From: Alphaproteobacteria bacterium
Lineage (GTDB): Bacteria > Pseudomonadota > Alphaproteobacteria > GCA-016699305
Assembly: GCA_016699305.1 (NCBI GenBank)
Contig: CP064970.1
Location: 744,001-808,000 of the forward strand
Direction of reading: 5' to 3'
Length of the DNA: 64,000 bases
The notes under the pieces are model-generated. The model did not search any database. It was given only the letters and a program-made list of their open reading frames with translations, and had not been told where the DNA came from. Position 1 is the first letter of the stretch. Each line of letters begins with the position of its first letter. Position numbers and translations under genes: made by a program. Below, piece by piece: positions 51,595 to 59,807 of the stretch.

Positions 51595-53388
51595 CTACGG
51601 TTCAATGGTATGGCCGGATGGCACTTGGGGTACAAGCCGCCCCTGTGGTCGTGCGGGGCTGGAATCCGTGGAAGGCACCAATCCATGGGGTAGCCCAGCA
51701 TCTATGCGCCCGATGGCCTCGGCGATCTTCTCTGGGACTTCCTTTTGTTCTATCTTTAATCCGTAGATGTTGAAAAGATGGCTCAGCCCCTTGCAGCCCT
51801 CGCGCGTCAGGCCTCGACGCTGGTATGTAAGGGCTTTTCTCCACATTCCCCAATTCTGTCCCGACATGCCGGGAATATCGCCGCTCCTGTTAGACGGCAA
51901 AATACCATCATGATCCCGCGCCCATAAAAGCGCATGGGTTAAGATGATCTCCTCGGTCAGCAAAGAAGACGCATTCGTTTCGGTCAACCCATGCGGCTGT
52001 CCTTCGTTTATGCGCCCGATGGCCTCGGCGATCTTCTCAGGAGCTTCCTTGCGTCCTATCTTCAATCCGTAGATGTTAAAAAGATGGTTCAGCCCCTTGC
52101 AGCCCTCGCGCGTCAGGCCGCGATTTCGACAGCGAAGGGCTATGGTCCACATACCCCAATTCTGTCCCGACATGCCGGGAATATCGCCACTATATGTTGC
52201 AGGCAACTTGCCGTCATGATCCCGCGCCCAGAGCAAGGCATGAGTTAAGATGAGGTCCTCGGTCACTCGAAAGCCTGTTTCTGGAACGTCATCAATCTCG
52301 GTCAATCCATGCTGCTGACCCTCATTCATGCGCATGATGGCCGGTTCGATCACCTCGGGAACTTCCTTTTTTCCCTTCTTCAATCCATAGATATTAAAAA
52401 GATGACTAAGCCCCTTGCAGCCCTCGCGCGTCAGGCCTCGACGCTGGTTTGTAAGGGCTTTGGACCACATCGTCCAAGTCTGTCCCGACATGCCGGGAAT
52501 ATCGCCACTCTTGTCATGCGGTAATTTGCCGTCATGATCCCTTGCCCATAAAAGCGCATGGGTTAAGATGATCCCTTCGGTCAGCGGGAAAGCCGGAGCA
52601 CTGCTTAATACGGTTTTCGGGCGCGGTGGATTGTCGCTCAGCACCGCCGCCGCCAGTCTGTCTTGCCAGGTTAAATCCATCGCCACGCGGGTGATGTGGG
52701 GCATGTGGCGCAGTTGTTCCTTGCTATAACTGGCCCAAAATAACGGGCCGGGTTGCCCCTGGGCGACATAGATGGCCTGACCTGCTTGATCGCAAACGGC
52801 GATTTCCCGATCCAAGCGCGGTATCTGTACGATCCGATAACCGCGCCGACGCATCCCTTTTGGGTCGAGGACGCCGTCAAGAACTCGGTAATCCGATGTC
52901 GATATGTCGTTCTGCGCCAGGAAAAGCAGCACCTGATTCAAGCGCGGTTCCAGCCGAATCGAATCCATCCCCGCGCCACTACCGGTTTGTATCGGCTTTT
53001 GTCCGTGGGTGGGTAGGAACTCTAGATCGGTCTGGAATGTGATGAAGGACACCGTGTCGTTGTTTAGACGACGGGCAAAGTTTCGCATCGCAAGATCCAA
53101 CAAATCACTGACCGTGACCGGTTTATGGCCAGGCCCGCGCGCATGGCGGCTGAGGCTGGATTCGACGGCATCGCGGTTCAACGCGCTGTCCTTGCCGCGC
53201 TCTAAAGCGAGGTTGTCGAACGGGGCGAGTGCCTCTGTTAAGGCATCGATGCTTGCATCCGAATTATCGAAGTCTCGCGCCGCACGAAAGGCGCGGGCAA
53301 GAATATCGCGCAGATAACCCCGATCATCCCCCACGGCGATGGGCGAATAATGGATTTTCTCTTGTGGACGCGCTGGAGCAAAGGACAT
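51595..53388 (-). CDS. Uncharacterised protein with three tandem ~95-residue repeats
   Basis: A 597-residue protein encoded inside the segment between PfkB copies A and B. Residues 1-268 form an unrecognised region with no signal peptide or membrane helix. Three repeats follow (about 269-364, 375-469 and 477-571), each holding ILTHALLWARDHDG, SGDIPGMSGQ, then a Trp-containing helix, RGLTREGCKGL and LFNIYGL. The pattern of two helices around a conserved SG-P-G-W turn recalls small DNA-binding repeats of helicase-associated type, but this is only a resemblance. The tail is proline-rich. AAGGG lies about 11 bases before the ATG. Its place in a probable mobile segment suggests a phage- or element-linked function. 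Confidence 0.78.
   Translation of the reverse strand: MSFAPARPQEKIHYSPIAVGDDRGYLRDILARAFRAARDFDNSDASIDALTEALAPFDNLALERGKDSALNRDAVESSLSRHARGPGHKPVTVSDLLDLAMRNFARRLNNDTVSFITFQTDLEFLPTHGQKPIQTGSGAGMDSIRLEPRLNQVLLFLAQNDISTSDYRVLDGVLDPKGMRRRGYRIVQIPRLDREIAVCDQAGQAIYVAQGQPGPLFWASYSKEQLRHMPHITRVAMDLTWQDRLAAAVLSDNPPRPKTVLSSAPAFPLTEGIILTHALLWARDHDGKLPHDKSGDIPGMSGQTWTMWSKALTNQRRGLTREGCKGLSHLFNIYGLKKGKKEVPEVIEPAIMRMNEGQQHGLTEIDDVPETGFRVTEDLILTHALLWARDHDGKLPATYSGDIPGMSGQNWGMWTIALRCRNRGLTREGCKGLNHLFNIYGLKIGRKEAPEKIAEAIGRINEGQPHGLTETNASSLLTEEIILTHALLWARDHDGILPSNRSGDIPGMSGQNWGMWRKALTYQRRGLTREGCKGLSHLFNIYGLKIEQKEVPEKIAEAIGRIDAGLPHGLVPSTDSSPARPQGRLVPQVPSGHTIEP
51676..52584 (-). repeat. Three tandem coding repeats inside the 597-residue protein
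   Basis: Units at about 52297-52584, 51982-52266 and 51676-51960, offset by 318 and 306 bases. Long stretches are identical between units, such as CCCCTTGCAGCCCTCGCGCG, so unit number could change by recombination. The units differ most in the short linkers and in the residues just before the RGL motif. Confidence 0.88.
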
Positions 53389-53576
53389 GGCGGCAAAACC
53401 CTTTTGTGCAATTCATCGAAGATGATTATGAATAACGATATCGCAACTAAATGCGTTTTCTTTATCGCGCAGTACGCCCACCTATATCTGAATCAGCCTT
53501 AACCGCTTGGTCAGCCGCTTTGATTCCGCACGCTTCCCGTCAGCAACCGATCCAACCGTGCCGAGAACAGGGCGGT

Positions 53577-53704
53577 GCTGGCCGATTGTGGTCGCCTAGG
53601 GTCCTTATGCGCCGCCGAGATCATCGGCCATCCGGGTGCCCGTCCGCTGACCCCGCTGCGCGAATGGGTCGCCGAACATGGCGGTAAGGCCCTGCTGGGA
53701 TAAG
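53577..53704 (+). repeat. PfkB gene 3' end, copy B (partial gene duplicate)
   Basis: Matches 51422-51549 over 128 bp, with only three synonymous changes, and still ends in an in-frame TAA. It has no start of its own. It closes the first inserted segment (51550-53576). Confidence 0.9.
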
Positions 53705-53761
53705 ATACATTTTTTCTGAATCAGCACAGCCCTGGCCGGGGCAATGGTCTCCCCCTTAAAT

Positions 53762-53789
53762 CTACCCTCGCACATGCGGCGAAGGCGGA
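53762..53789. repeat. 28-bp direct repeat, left copy
   Basis: Identical to 54159-54186, with similar sequence just upstream of each. The two copies flank the small membrane protein gene at 53816-54079. Confidence 0.85.
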
Positions 53790-53815
53790 GGGGGATTCAG
53801 TGCGCCAAAAGAAAC

Positions 53816-54079
53816 TTATGAAGTGTAGCTATTGATGCTCTCCCAGAATTTTCGCACCCAAGGCAACCCCAATGTTGAAAGGACATATCCTGCAACAGGC
53901 ACTATTGCAGCCAAATACCATTCTGCGGTTGGAATTATGAAGATAAATATTAGACTTCCGCAAATATACGTCACAAAAACAATAGATAACCTTCGGGTAA
54001 GACTTATTTCCCAAGCCTTATCGACGGTGACTTTCTTGTTTCTTTCTTCAATCGCTGAGATTCGGTCTTCTAGATCCAT
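53816..54079 (-). CDS. Small two-helix membrane protein
   Basis: An 87-residue protein. The charged N-terminus (MDLEDRISAIEERNKKVTVD, likely a short coiled coil) is followed by KAWEISLTRR, two membrane helices (about residues 33-51 and 54-70) and a short tail with WVRKFWESIN. From memory, small membrane proteins starting with an IEERNK...DKAWE...TRR pattern occur widely in bacteria and archaea without a known function; I cannot verify this here. The DNA is clearly more AT-rich than its surroundings, and the gene is bracketed by 28-bp direct repeats inside the second duplicated segment, both signs of transfer. Confidence 0.78.
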   Translation of the reverse strand: MDLEDRISAIEERNKKVTVDKAWEISLTRRLSIVFVTYICGSLIFIFIIPTAEWYLAAIVPVAGYVLSTLGLPWVRKFWESINSYTS

Positions 54080-54158
54080 TTAATTTACTCCGGTGACGGC
54101 ATCGGTATCTCATGCCATAAATACGTCAAAACTCCAATTAGGTCCTCTCCCATTCAAC

Positions 54159-54186
54159 CTACCCTCGCACATGCGGCGAAGGCGGA
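54159..54186. repeat. 28-bp direct repeat, right copy
   Basis: Second copy of 53762-53789. The rest of the stretch to 54504 has no gene I can support; a frame at 54203-54457 lacks recognisable content. Confidence 0.85.
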
Positions 54187-54504
54187 AGTCACTTGTATAA
54201 AGATGTCATGGAGAGAGATTCAGATAGAAGGCACGACCCTCCTAAAGGATCGGCATTCCTCCAAATCCCTCTCCAAAAAATTTAGCCGGCTCCACCACCA
54301 CCAGGGAACGAAGACCAGCTGTGTAGATTATTCGACATGTTGGCGACTCCTCTCATTGGTTATTACGATGGTTGCATCGGGGCATTCGAATATTTCCTGC
54401 CCCGTTGAGCAGACTAGCACAGATTCTAACGTTCAGAAAGCGACCGCGGACACATAACGACAGGTTTCTCCGATTCAGACACGCGCCTTTCGCGTTTTCG
54501 TCAG

Positions 54505-54588
54505 TCATCGGCCATCCGGGTGCCCGTCCGCTGACCCCGCTGCGCGAATGGGTCGCCGATCATGGTGGTAAGGCTTTGCTGGGGTAAA
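54505..54588 (+). repeat. PfkB gene 3' end, copy C (partial gene duplicate)
   Basis: Shares the last 84 bases with 51466-51549. Within the coding part, one change alters Glu to Asp (VADHGG instead of VAEHGG) and two are synonymous; the TAA stop is kept. It closes the second segment (53705-54504), immediately before ubiG. Confidence 0.88.
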
Positions 54589-54591
54589 GCC

Positions 54592-55347
54592 TTAGGGCAA
54601 CTTCCTGGCCCAGAGCATGTAATTGATGCCTAGCTTATGCGGTGACAGGCTGAATGCGCCCGTCAGAGGATCAAAGGGCATCCCCATGATGCCCCCGACT
54701 TCCATCCCCTGCTGACGCACCAGCCGCGCCAGTTCGTGCGGACGCAGGAATCGGTGCCAATCATGCGAACCCGGCTCGGCCCAGCCCAGGACATGTTCGG
54801 CCAGCTCCACCGCCAGCAACCGCGCCATCCATGTGCGGTTAAGCGTGGACAAGATCAACGCGCCGCCCGGCCTGACCGCTTTCGCGGCAGCTTGGACGAA
54901 GGTCCCGGCATCGGCGGTATGTTCGATGATCTCCATGCCCAGAACCAAGTCGAAACTGCCCGGACGCAAAGATGCCGTATCAAGGCTGGCGGCATGATAG
55001 GCGATTTCCAATCCGTGATCTTTGGCATGGCGGCGGGCCACCTGAATGGCCTTGGGGCTGGCATCTAGGCCGGTTACCGCCGCGCCTTGACGCGCCAGCG
55101 GCTCACATAAAAGGCCGCCGCCACAGCCGATATCCAGCACGGTGACTCCGCGCAGAGGATGGCGCGAAGCGGGATCGGACGGAATATCCAGGGCCTTGGC
55201 GGCAATATCACCAATGCAGCGTAATCGCGCCGGATTCATCCGGTGCAGCATCCGCAAGGGACCGGAAGGGTCCCACCAATGCTCGGCGATCCGATCAAAA
55301 GTGGCCACTTCCTGGGGATCAAGTGTCGCGCGGGCGGGTTGTGTCAT
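54592..55347 (-). CDS. ubiG: Ubiquinone biosynthesis O-methyltransferase
   Basis: SAM-dependent enzyme that performs both O-methylations in ubiquinone synthesis (Coq3/UbiG). The N-terminal FDRIAEHWWDPSGPLRMLHR is diagnostic, the SAM motif is VLDIGCGGGLLCEPLAR, and MEIIEHTADAG and LSTLNRTWMARLLAVELAEH follow. The 251 residues match the family. The start at 55347 is chosen from the homology; the frame continues far upstream only as an antisense shadow of mnmA. It is divergent from mnmA and ends 3 bp from the duplicated PfkB copy C. Confidence 0.96.
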   Translation of the reverse strand: MTQPARATLDPQEVATFDRIAEHWWDPSGPLRMLHRMNPARLRCIGDIAAKALDIPSDPASRHPLRGVTVLDIGCGGGLLCEPLARQGAAVTGLDASPKAIQVARRHAKDHGLEIAYHAASLDTASLRPGSFDLVLGMEIIEHTADAGTFVQAAAKAVRPGGALILSTLNRTWMARLLAVELAEHVLGWAEPGSHDWHRFLRPHELARLVRQQGMEVGGIMGMPFDPLTGAFSLSPHKLGINYMLWARKLP

Positions 55348-55413
55348 GGCAAGTTTTGGTCTCCTGGGCTTGGCTGGGTTATACTGCCGCCTCGCTCTTA
55401 AGGAAACCGTCTT

Positions 55414-56574
55414 ATGCCCTCGGACATGCTTAGCCAAACGCTCGACGAAAGCCTTGCCGGCCTGCCTCATGGCGCGCGGGTGGTGGTGGCCATGTCCGGC
55501 GGCGTGGATAGCTCGGTCACGGCGGCGGCTTTGGTTCAGCGCGGCTTCGACGTAATTGGCGTGACGTTGCAGCTTTACGATCATGGCGCGGCCATGGCGC
55601 GCAAGGGCGCATGTTGCGCCGGACGCGACATCCGCGACGCCAAGGCCATCGCCGAAAAACTGGGATTTCCCCATTATGTCCTGGACTATGAGGCGCAGTT
55701 TCAGCGCGACGTGATCGACGACTTCGTGGACAGCTATCGCCGTGGCGAGACGCCCATCCCTTGCGTGCGCTGCAATCAAAAGGTCAAGTTCCGCGACCTG
55801 ATGCAAGTCGCGCATGATCTGGGCGCGGCGGCCTTGGCCACGGGTCATTATGTGCGCCGCAAGGAGGACCCCCAAGGCCCCGCCATTTATCGCGCCCATG
55901 ACGCGAATCGCGATCAAAGCTATTTCCTGTTCACCACCACGCCCCAGCAGCTGGCCATGTTGCGCTTTCCCTTGGGCGGCATGGAAAAGCCACAAGTCCG
56001 CGCGCTGGCCGCCGAAATGGGCCTGGCCGTGGCGGAGAAACCCGATAGTCAGGATATTTGCTTTGTCCCCTCGGGCCGCTATAGCGATGTGGTCACCCGT
56101 CTGCGCCCCGATGCGGCCATTCCTGGGAAAATCGTGCATCTGGATGGCCGCGTTTTGGGCCAACATGAAGGCATTATCCATTACACCATCGGCCAAAGGC
56201 GCGGACTTGGCACCACCGACAACAGCGGCGAGCCGCTTTATGTCATGCAGCTGGATGCAACCAAGCAAGAGGTGATCGTCGGCCCCTTATCGGCCCTGGG
56301 GCAAAACCGCGTCCACCTGCGCGATGTGAATTGGCTGATCCCGCCCCCCGCACCCGATGGCGAGCCTTTGCGCGTCGATATCAAGATGCGCTCGGCCCAG
56401 CCCCCCGCCCCTGCCCGCATCACTCCCCTGCCCGATGGCGGCGTTCAGGTGATGTTGGACGCGCCCCTGACGGGTATCGCCCCTGGCCAAGCCGGTGTGT
56501 TCTACGATGGCGACCGCCTGTTGGGCGGCGGATGGATCACCGCCACCGATCATCAAAGCGACCTTGCGGCATAG
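55414..56574 (+). CDS. mnmA: tRNA-specific 2-thiouridylase MnmA
   Basis: ATP-dependent enzyme that thiolates U34 of tRNA-Lys, Glu and Gln. The PP-loop is VVVAMSGGVDSSVTAAALV (about residues 25-43); the catalytic cysteines lie in TPIPCVRCNQKVKF and DSQDICFVPSGRY. The C-terminal beta-barrel domain follows, giving 386 residues. AAGGA lies 9 bases upstream of the ATG. It is divergent from ubiG, with only 66 bp for two promoters. Confidence 0.97.
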   Translation: MPSDMLSQTLDESLAGLPHGARVVVAMSGGVDSSVTAAALVQRGFDVIGVTLQLYDHGAAMARKGACCAGRDIRDAKAIAEKLGFPHYVLDYEAQFQRDVIDDFVDSYRRGETPIPCVRCNQKVKFRDLMQVAHDLGAAALATGHYVRRKEDPQGPAIYRAHDANRDQSYFLFTTTPQQLAMLRFPLGGMEKPQVRALAAEMGLAVAEKPDSQDICFVPSGRYSDVVTRLRPDAAIPGKIVHLDGRVLGQHEGIIHYTIGQRRGLGTTDNSGEPLYVMQLDATKQEVIVGPLSALGQNRVHLRDVNWLIPPPAPDGEPLRVDIKMRSAQPPAPARITPLPDGGVQVMLDAPLTGIAPGQAGVFYDGDRLLGGGWITATDHQSDLAA

Positions 56575-56582
56575 CCAATCCC

Positions 56583-57245
56583 TTATCCGTGCGCCCCGCC
56601 ATAAAAATACCAACCCAGCCCCACCAAAAACAACGCATTGCCGTATAGGCCATGCTCTATCGCCACCAAGGCCAAGGAACGCGTTCGCGCGAAAGTGCGG
56701 GCAAAGATAAACCCCGCGACCAGGCTAAGAACCGGCGCGACCCAATTGATGAACAGGACATGGGCATAGGCGAATGTCAGCGCGCTGGCGAGGATGCGCC
56801 ATCGGTCAGAAGGAAAGAACGGCGCGTAGCGTTTAAAGAAAACGCTGCAAAAGATAAACTCTTGCGGCAGCGCCGATAGCAAGGGATACAGCACCAGCAA
56901 AAACGGTACAAAATCCGGCCGACGCCGCACCAACTGAAACATGCGATCCGGATCCATCACCGCCACCAGAATCACCAGCCCCACACAGCATATCGCCCAG
57001 CGGATCAAGATGGGCCGCAGATTGTCCCAGCGCACCGCTTCCCAACGCCACAAATCGCGCCAGCCTGTCCAAAAATGCCGCCGATAGATCCAAGCGCAAT
57101 ACGCCGTCGCGCTCCAAAGGAACACGAACATATAAGGGGCCAAGCGAAAAGCCAGAATGATCGTCGGCACGCCCAACCAAAGCAGGACGAATTCAAGGCC
57201 TAAGACAAGTTTTGCACCATTCACGATGCGGAAATGCCTCGTCAT
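56583..57245 (-). CDS. CPBP-family membrane protein (CAAX protease-like)
   Basis: A 220-residue protein with several membrane helices and the three CPBP/Abi landmarks: PQEFIFCSVFFKRY (motif 1), FAYAHVLFINW (motif 2, histidine) and AIEHGLYGNALF (motif 3). In motif 1 the usual arginine of the E-x-x-x-R/ExFxR pattern is a cysteine (EFIFC), so catalysis is uncertain. The start ATG at 57245 overlaps the stop of the upstream deacetylase-like gene. It probably belongs to the minus-strand operon xthA, deacetylase, CPBP. Confidence 0.75.
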   Translation of the reverse strand: MTRHFRIVNGAKLVLGLEFVLLWLGVPTIILAFRLAPYMFVFLWSATAYCAWIYRRHFWTGWRDLWRWEAVRWDNLRPILIRWAICCVGLVILVAVMDPDRMFQLVRRRPDFVPFLLVLYPLLSALPQEFIFCSVFFKRYAPFFPSDRWRILASALTFAYAHVLFINWVAPVLSLVAGFIFARTFARTRSLALVAIEHGLYGNALFLVGLGWYFYGGAHG

Positions 57246-58180
57246 GCCCCCATCAGCTCTCGAACATGAGCGGCGCTGCATTCGGCCAAAGCATCAAGGT
57301 CATAGCCGCCTTCCAGGAAGGAAACCACCCTGCCCCCCGCATGGCGGTTGGCCGACTGGCATAACTGCGCCGTGATCCAGGCGAAATCGCCGGCTTCTAG
57401 ATTCAAGCTGGCCAAGGGGTCGCGCCGGTGCGCATCAAAGCCCGCAGAAATCAGGATCAATTGAGGCTTGAACCGATCCAGAGCGGGCAACAAATGCCAA
57501 AGCCAGGCCGCGCGGAACTCGGCAGAACCGGAACCGGGGGCCAAGGGCGCGTTCAGGATATTGCCAAAGCGCCCCGTTTCTTCGGCCATGCCCGTGCCCG
57601 GATATAACGGCACTTGGTGCGACGACAGAAACAGGACATCCGAATGCCCTTGCGCCCAAGCCTGCGTGCCGTTGCCGTGATGCACGTCGAAATCCGCAAT
57701 CGCCACGCGCGTGGCATGACCGGCGGCCAAAGCCTCGGCAGCCGCGATGGCCACATTGTTCAGCAGGCAGAATCCCATCCCGCGCCCTGGCTCGGCATGA
57801 TGGCCGGGCGGGCGCACGGCGCAAAAAGCGCGCCGTGACGCGCCATCGGGATGAAAAACCTCGCCCACCGCCGCGCAGCCCGCGCCCGCCGCGCGGCGCA
57901 TCGCCCGGGCCGAGCCTGGACCGATGATGGTGTCGCCGCCATCAAGAGGCACCGTGTCGGCGCTTTGCAGCCAAACGGCCAAATCGGCCAAATAGGGGCG
58001 TTCATGCACTCTCTCAATCTGGGATTCATGCGCCAAGGGCGCGATGCGGCGGGCCAGAGCGGAAAAATCGGGACCGTCCAAAGCCGCCAGCACGGCGCGC
58101 AACCTATCGGCGCTTTCCACATGACCGGGGCCGGTATCGTGTTCAAGACATGCAGGATGGGTGTAGAGCAGCACGGTCAT
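57242..58180 (-). CDS. Histone deacetylase/AcuC-family amidohydrolase
   Basis: Zinc-dependent deacetylase of the arginase-deacetylase fold. The histidine pair RPPGHHAEP, MGFCLLNNVAIAA, the zinc ligands in DFDVHHGNGTQ and SAGFDAHRRDPLAS, and FLEGGYDLDAL are all present in order. The bacterial proteins act on acetylpolyamines, acetoin-related or unknown substrates; I cannot say which. The 312-residue protein starts at 58180. It is followed with ATGA overlap by the CPBP gene and preceded by xthA with a 20-bp gap. Confidence 0.92.
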   Translation of the reverse strand: MTVLLYTHPACLEHDTGPGHVESADRLRAVLAALDGPDFSALARRIAPLAHESQIERVHERPYLADLAVWLQSADTVPLDGGDTIIGPGSARAMRRAAGAGCAAVGEVFHPDGASRRAFCAVRPPGHHAEPGRGMGFCLLNNVAIAAAEALAAGHATRVAIADFDVHHGNGTQAWAQGHSDVLFLSSHQVPLYPGTGMAEETGRFGNILNAPLAPGSGSAEFRAAWLWHLLPALDRFKPQLILISAGFDAHRRDPLASLNLEAGDFAWITAQLCQSANRHAGGRVVSFLEGGYDLDALAECSAAHVRELMGA

Positions 58181-58200
58181 CTTTTCCGCCCCTTTCTTCG

Positions 58201-59004
58201 TCAATCCCGACGCGGCGCATCGGCCAAGACGACGGAGACGGCGGCATGGTCCGAAGGTCTTTCCCCTTCGCGCGTGGCGCGTTCGACCGTGCAAGCCGAC
58301 AAACGATCCGCCGCCTCGGGCGAGAGCAGCACATGATCGATCCGCAAGCCATCGTCACGCGCAAAGGCGTTGTCTTGATAATCCCAGAATGTGAAGAGGT
58401 GGTCGTCCTGGGGATGCAGGGCGCGCAAAGAATCCGTCCAGCCTTGGTTCAATAAGGCGCGATAACGCCGCCGCGCCTCGATATGGAACAAGGCGTGATC
58501 CTGCCAGGCTTGCGGATCTGTCACGTCGCGCGATTGAGGGATGATGTTGAAATCGCCCATCATCGCCACCGGCATATCCATCTCTAGCAAGATCTGGGCG
58601 CGCGCGATCAGGCGATCCAGCCAGACCAACTTGTCATGATATTTCTCGCTGCCGGGAGCAGGACCATCGGCAGGCTGGCCATTGGGCGCGTATAATCCCG
58701 CCACGCGCACCCCCTGAATCGTCGCCTCAAGATACCGCGCTTGCGGCTCGTCGGGCGTGACCAGCCCCAGGCGCGTATCCTCCAACGGATGACGGCTAAG
58801 CAGAGCGACGCCGTTATAGGCTTTTTGTCCAAGAACCAATTGATGCGTATAGCCCAGCCCGTGAAACTCCAGCGCAGGAAAGGCCGCGCTCTCGCATTTG
58901 ATTTCCTGCATCACCAGCATATCGGGCTGGTTCTGGCGCAAGAACTCTTGAACCTGCGCCAGGCGCACGCGCACCGAATTGACGTTCCAAGTGACCAGCT
59001 TCAT
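58201..59004 (-). CDS. xthA: Exodeoxyribonuclease III
   Basis: AP endonuclease and 3'-5' exonuclease of base-excision repair. Motifs of the EEP nuclease fold are MKLVTWNVNSVRVR, MQEIKCE (catalytic glutamate), MGDFNIIP, and RPSDHAAVSV (catalytic histidine). The 267 residues match XthA. Its start overlaps the stop of the DUF502 gene. Confidence 0.96.
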   Translation of the reverse strand: MKLVTWNVNSVRVRLAQVQEFLRQNQPDMLVMQEIKCESAAFPALEFHGLGYTHQLVLGQKAYNGVALLSRHPLEDTRLGLVTPDEPQARYLEATIQGVRVAGLYAPNGQPADGPAPGSEKYHDKLVWLDRLIARAQILLEMDMPVAMMGDFNIIPQSRDVTDPQAWQDHALFHIEARRRYRALLNQGWTDSLRALHPQDDHLFTFWDYQDNAFARDDGLRIDHVLLSPEAADRLSACTVERATREGERPSDHAAVSVVLADAPRRD

Positions 59005-59693
59005 AAAGCGGGAACCGACGGCTTAAAGCTGACATGATCCGGCCCCACCACGCCGCCCGACACGACATAGCGCATGGCTTCCTCGAACGTCCAATCCATC
59101 ACCGTCAGGCGATCCATGGGCAAAATCTCTAAATAGCCCGAGCTGGGATTGGGCGCCGTGGGCACGAACACCGTCGCCAAAGGCGGGCCGCCTTGCGTAT
59201 TGGTCAGCATGCGCGTCACAAAGCCCACCGCCTTGACCCCCGGATAGGGAAAATCGATCAGCACCACTTTCCAGCTATGCCCGTCGGGCTTTTGCTCTAG
59301 CGCCAAGACCAGTTTACGCATCGCCCCATAGATTTTCTTGACCAGGGGGATGCCCTCCATCACGCGATCGAACGCGCCCATCAGCTTTTGGCCCACCACA
59401 TGGGTGGTGATCCAGCCCAGCAGATACAAGGCCAATACCACGACCAGCAACGCCATGACGCCTTGGAACATCGGCTCTTGCAGGGCCTCGGCCAATAAAG
59501 GATGCGAGGGGTGCAGCAAACGCGCCAGCGCCGCCACACCCGGACGGCCCACCTGAAGCAGGAAATCGAACAACAGCGAGCAGACCAGCCAGGTTACCCA
59601 CAAAGGAACCAGCGATAACGCACCCGCCAACACATAACGCTGGAAACGCGCCATAAGAGAGACACGCGCCGCAGAAGAATCCGTCGAAACCAT
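59001..59693 (-). CDS. DUF502-family membrane protein
   Basis: A 230-residue membrane protein of the DUF502 family of unknown function. Two membrane stretches (about residues 20-45 and 75-100) surround a short loop, and the soluble part has the family's GIPLVKKIYGAMRKL and TVFVPTAPNPSSGYLEILP. The ATG at 59693 is chosen because AAGGA lies 10 bases upstream. It overlaps xthA by four bases and heads the operon toward the deacetylase gene. Confidence 0.88.
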   Translation of the reverse strand: MVSTDSSAARVSLMARFQRYVLAGALSLVPLWVTWLVCSLLFDFLLQVGRPGVAALARLLHPSHPLLAEALQEPMFQGVMALLVVVLALYLLGWITTHVVGQKLMGAFDRVMEGIPLVKKIYGAMRKLVLALEQKPDGHSWKVVLIDFPYPGVKAVGFVTRMLTNTQGGPPLATVFVPTAPNPSSGYLEILPMDRLTVMDWTFEEAMRYVVSGGVVGPDHVSFKPSVPAL

Positions 59694-59807
59694 CAACACG
59701 TTTTCCTTATCGAGAGAGCATCGCTATATCCCCCGCCAGCCTATCTTTCGAAACACAGCAGGGCAAGCGACGCGGGGGGCGACGCAGGGGCCGCCATTCT
59801 TCACAGG

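Noticed and set aside
51676..52584. Tandem repeats considered as a CRISPR-like array
   Set aside because: Units are about 306-318 bp, coding, and without short regular spacers; no cas genes.
54203..54457. 84-codon frame in the second duplicated segment
   Set aside because: No ribosome-binding site and no recognisable sequence; could be the remnant of something, but not supportable.
51550..54504. Prophage or full integrative element
   Set aside because: No integrase, structural or replication genes; only small segments with duplicated gene ends can be supported.
55348..56268. Long open extension upstream of ubiG
   Set aside because: It is the antisense shadow of mnmA; UbiG homology begins at 55347.
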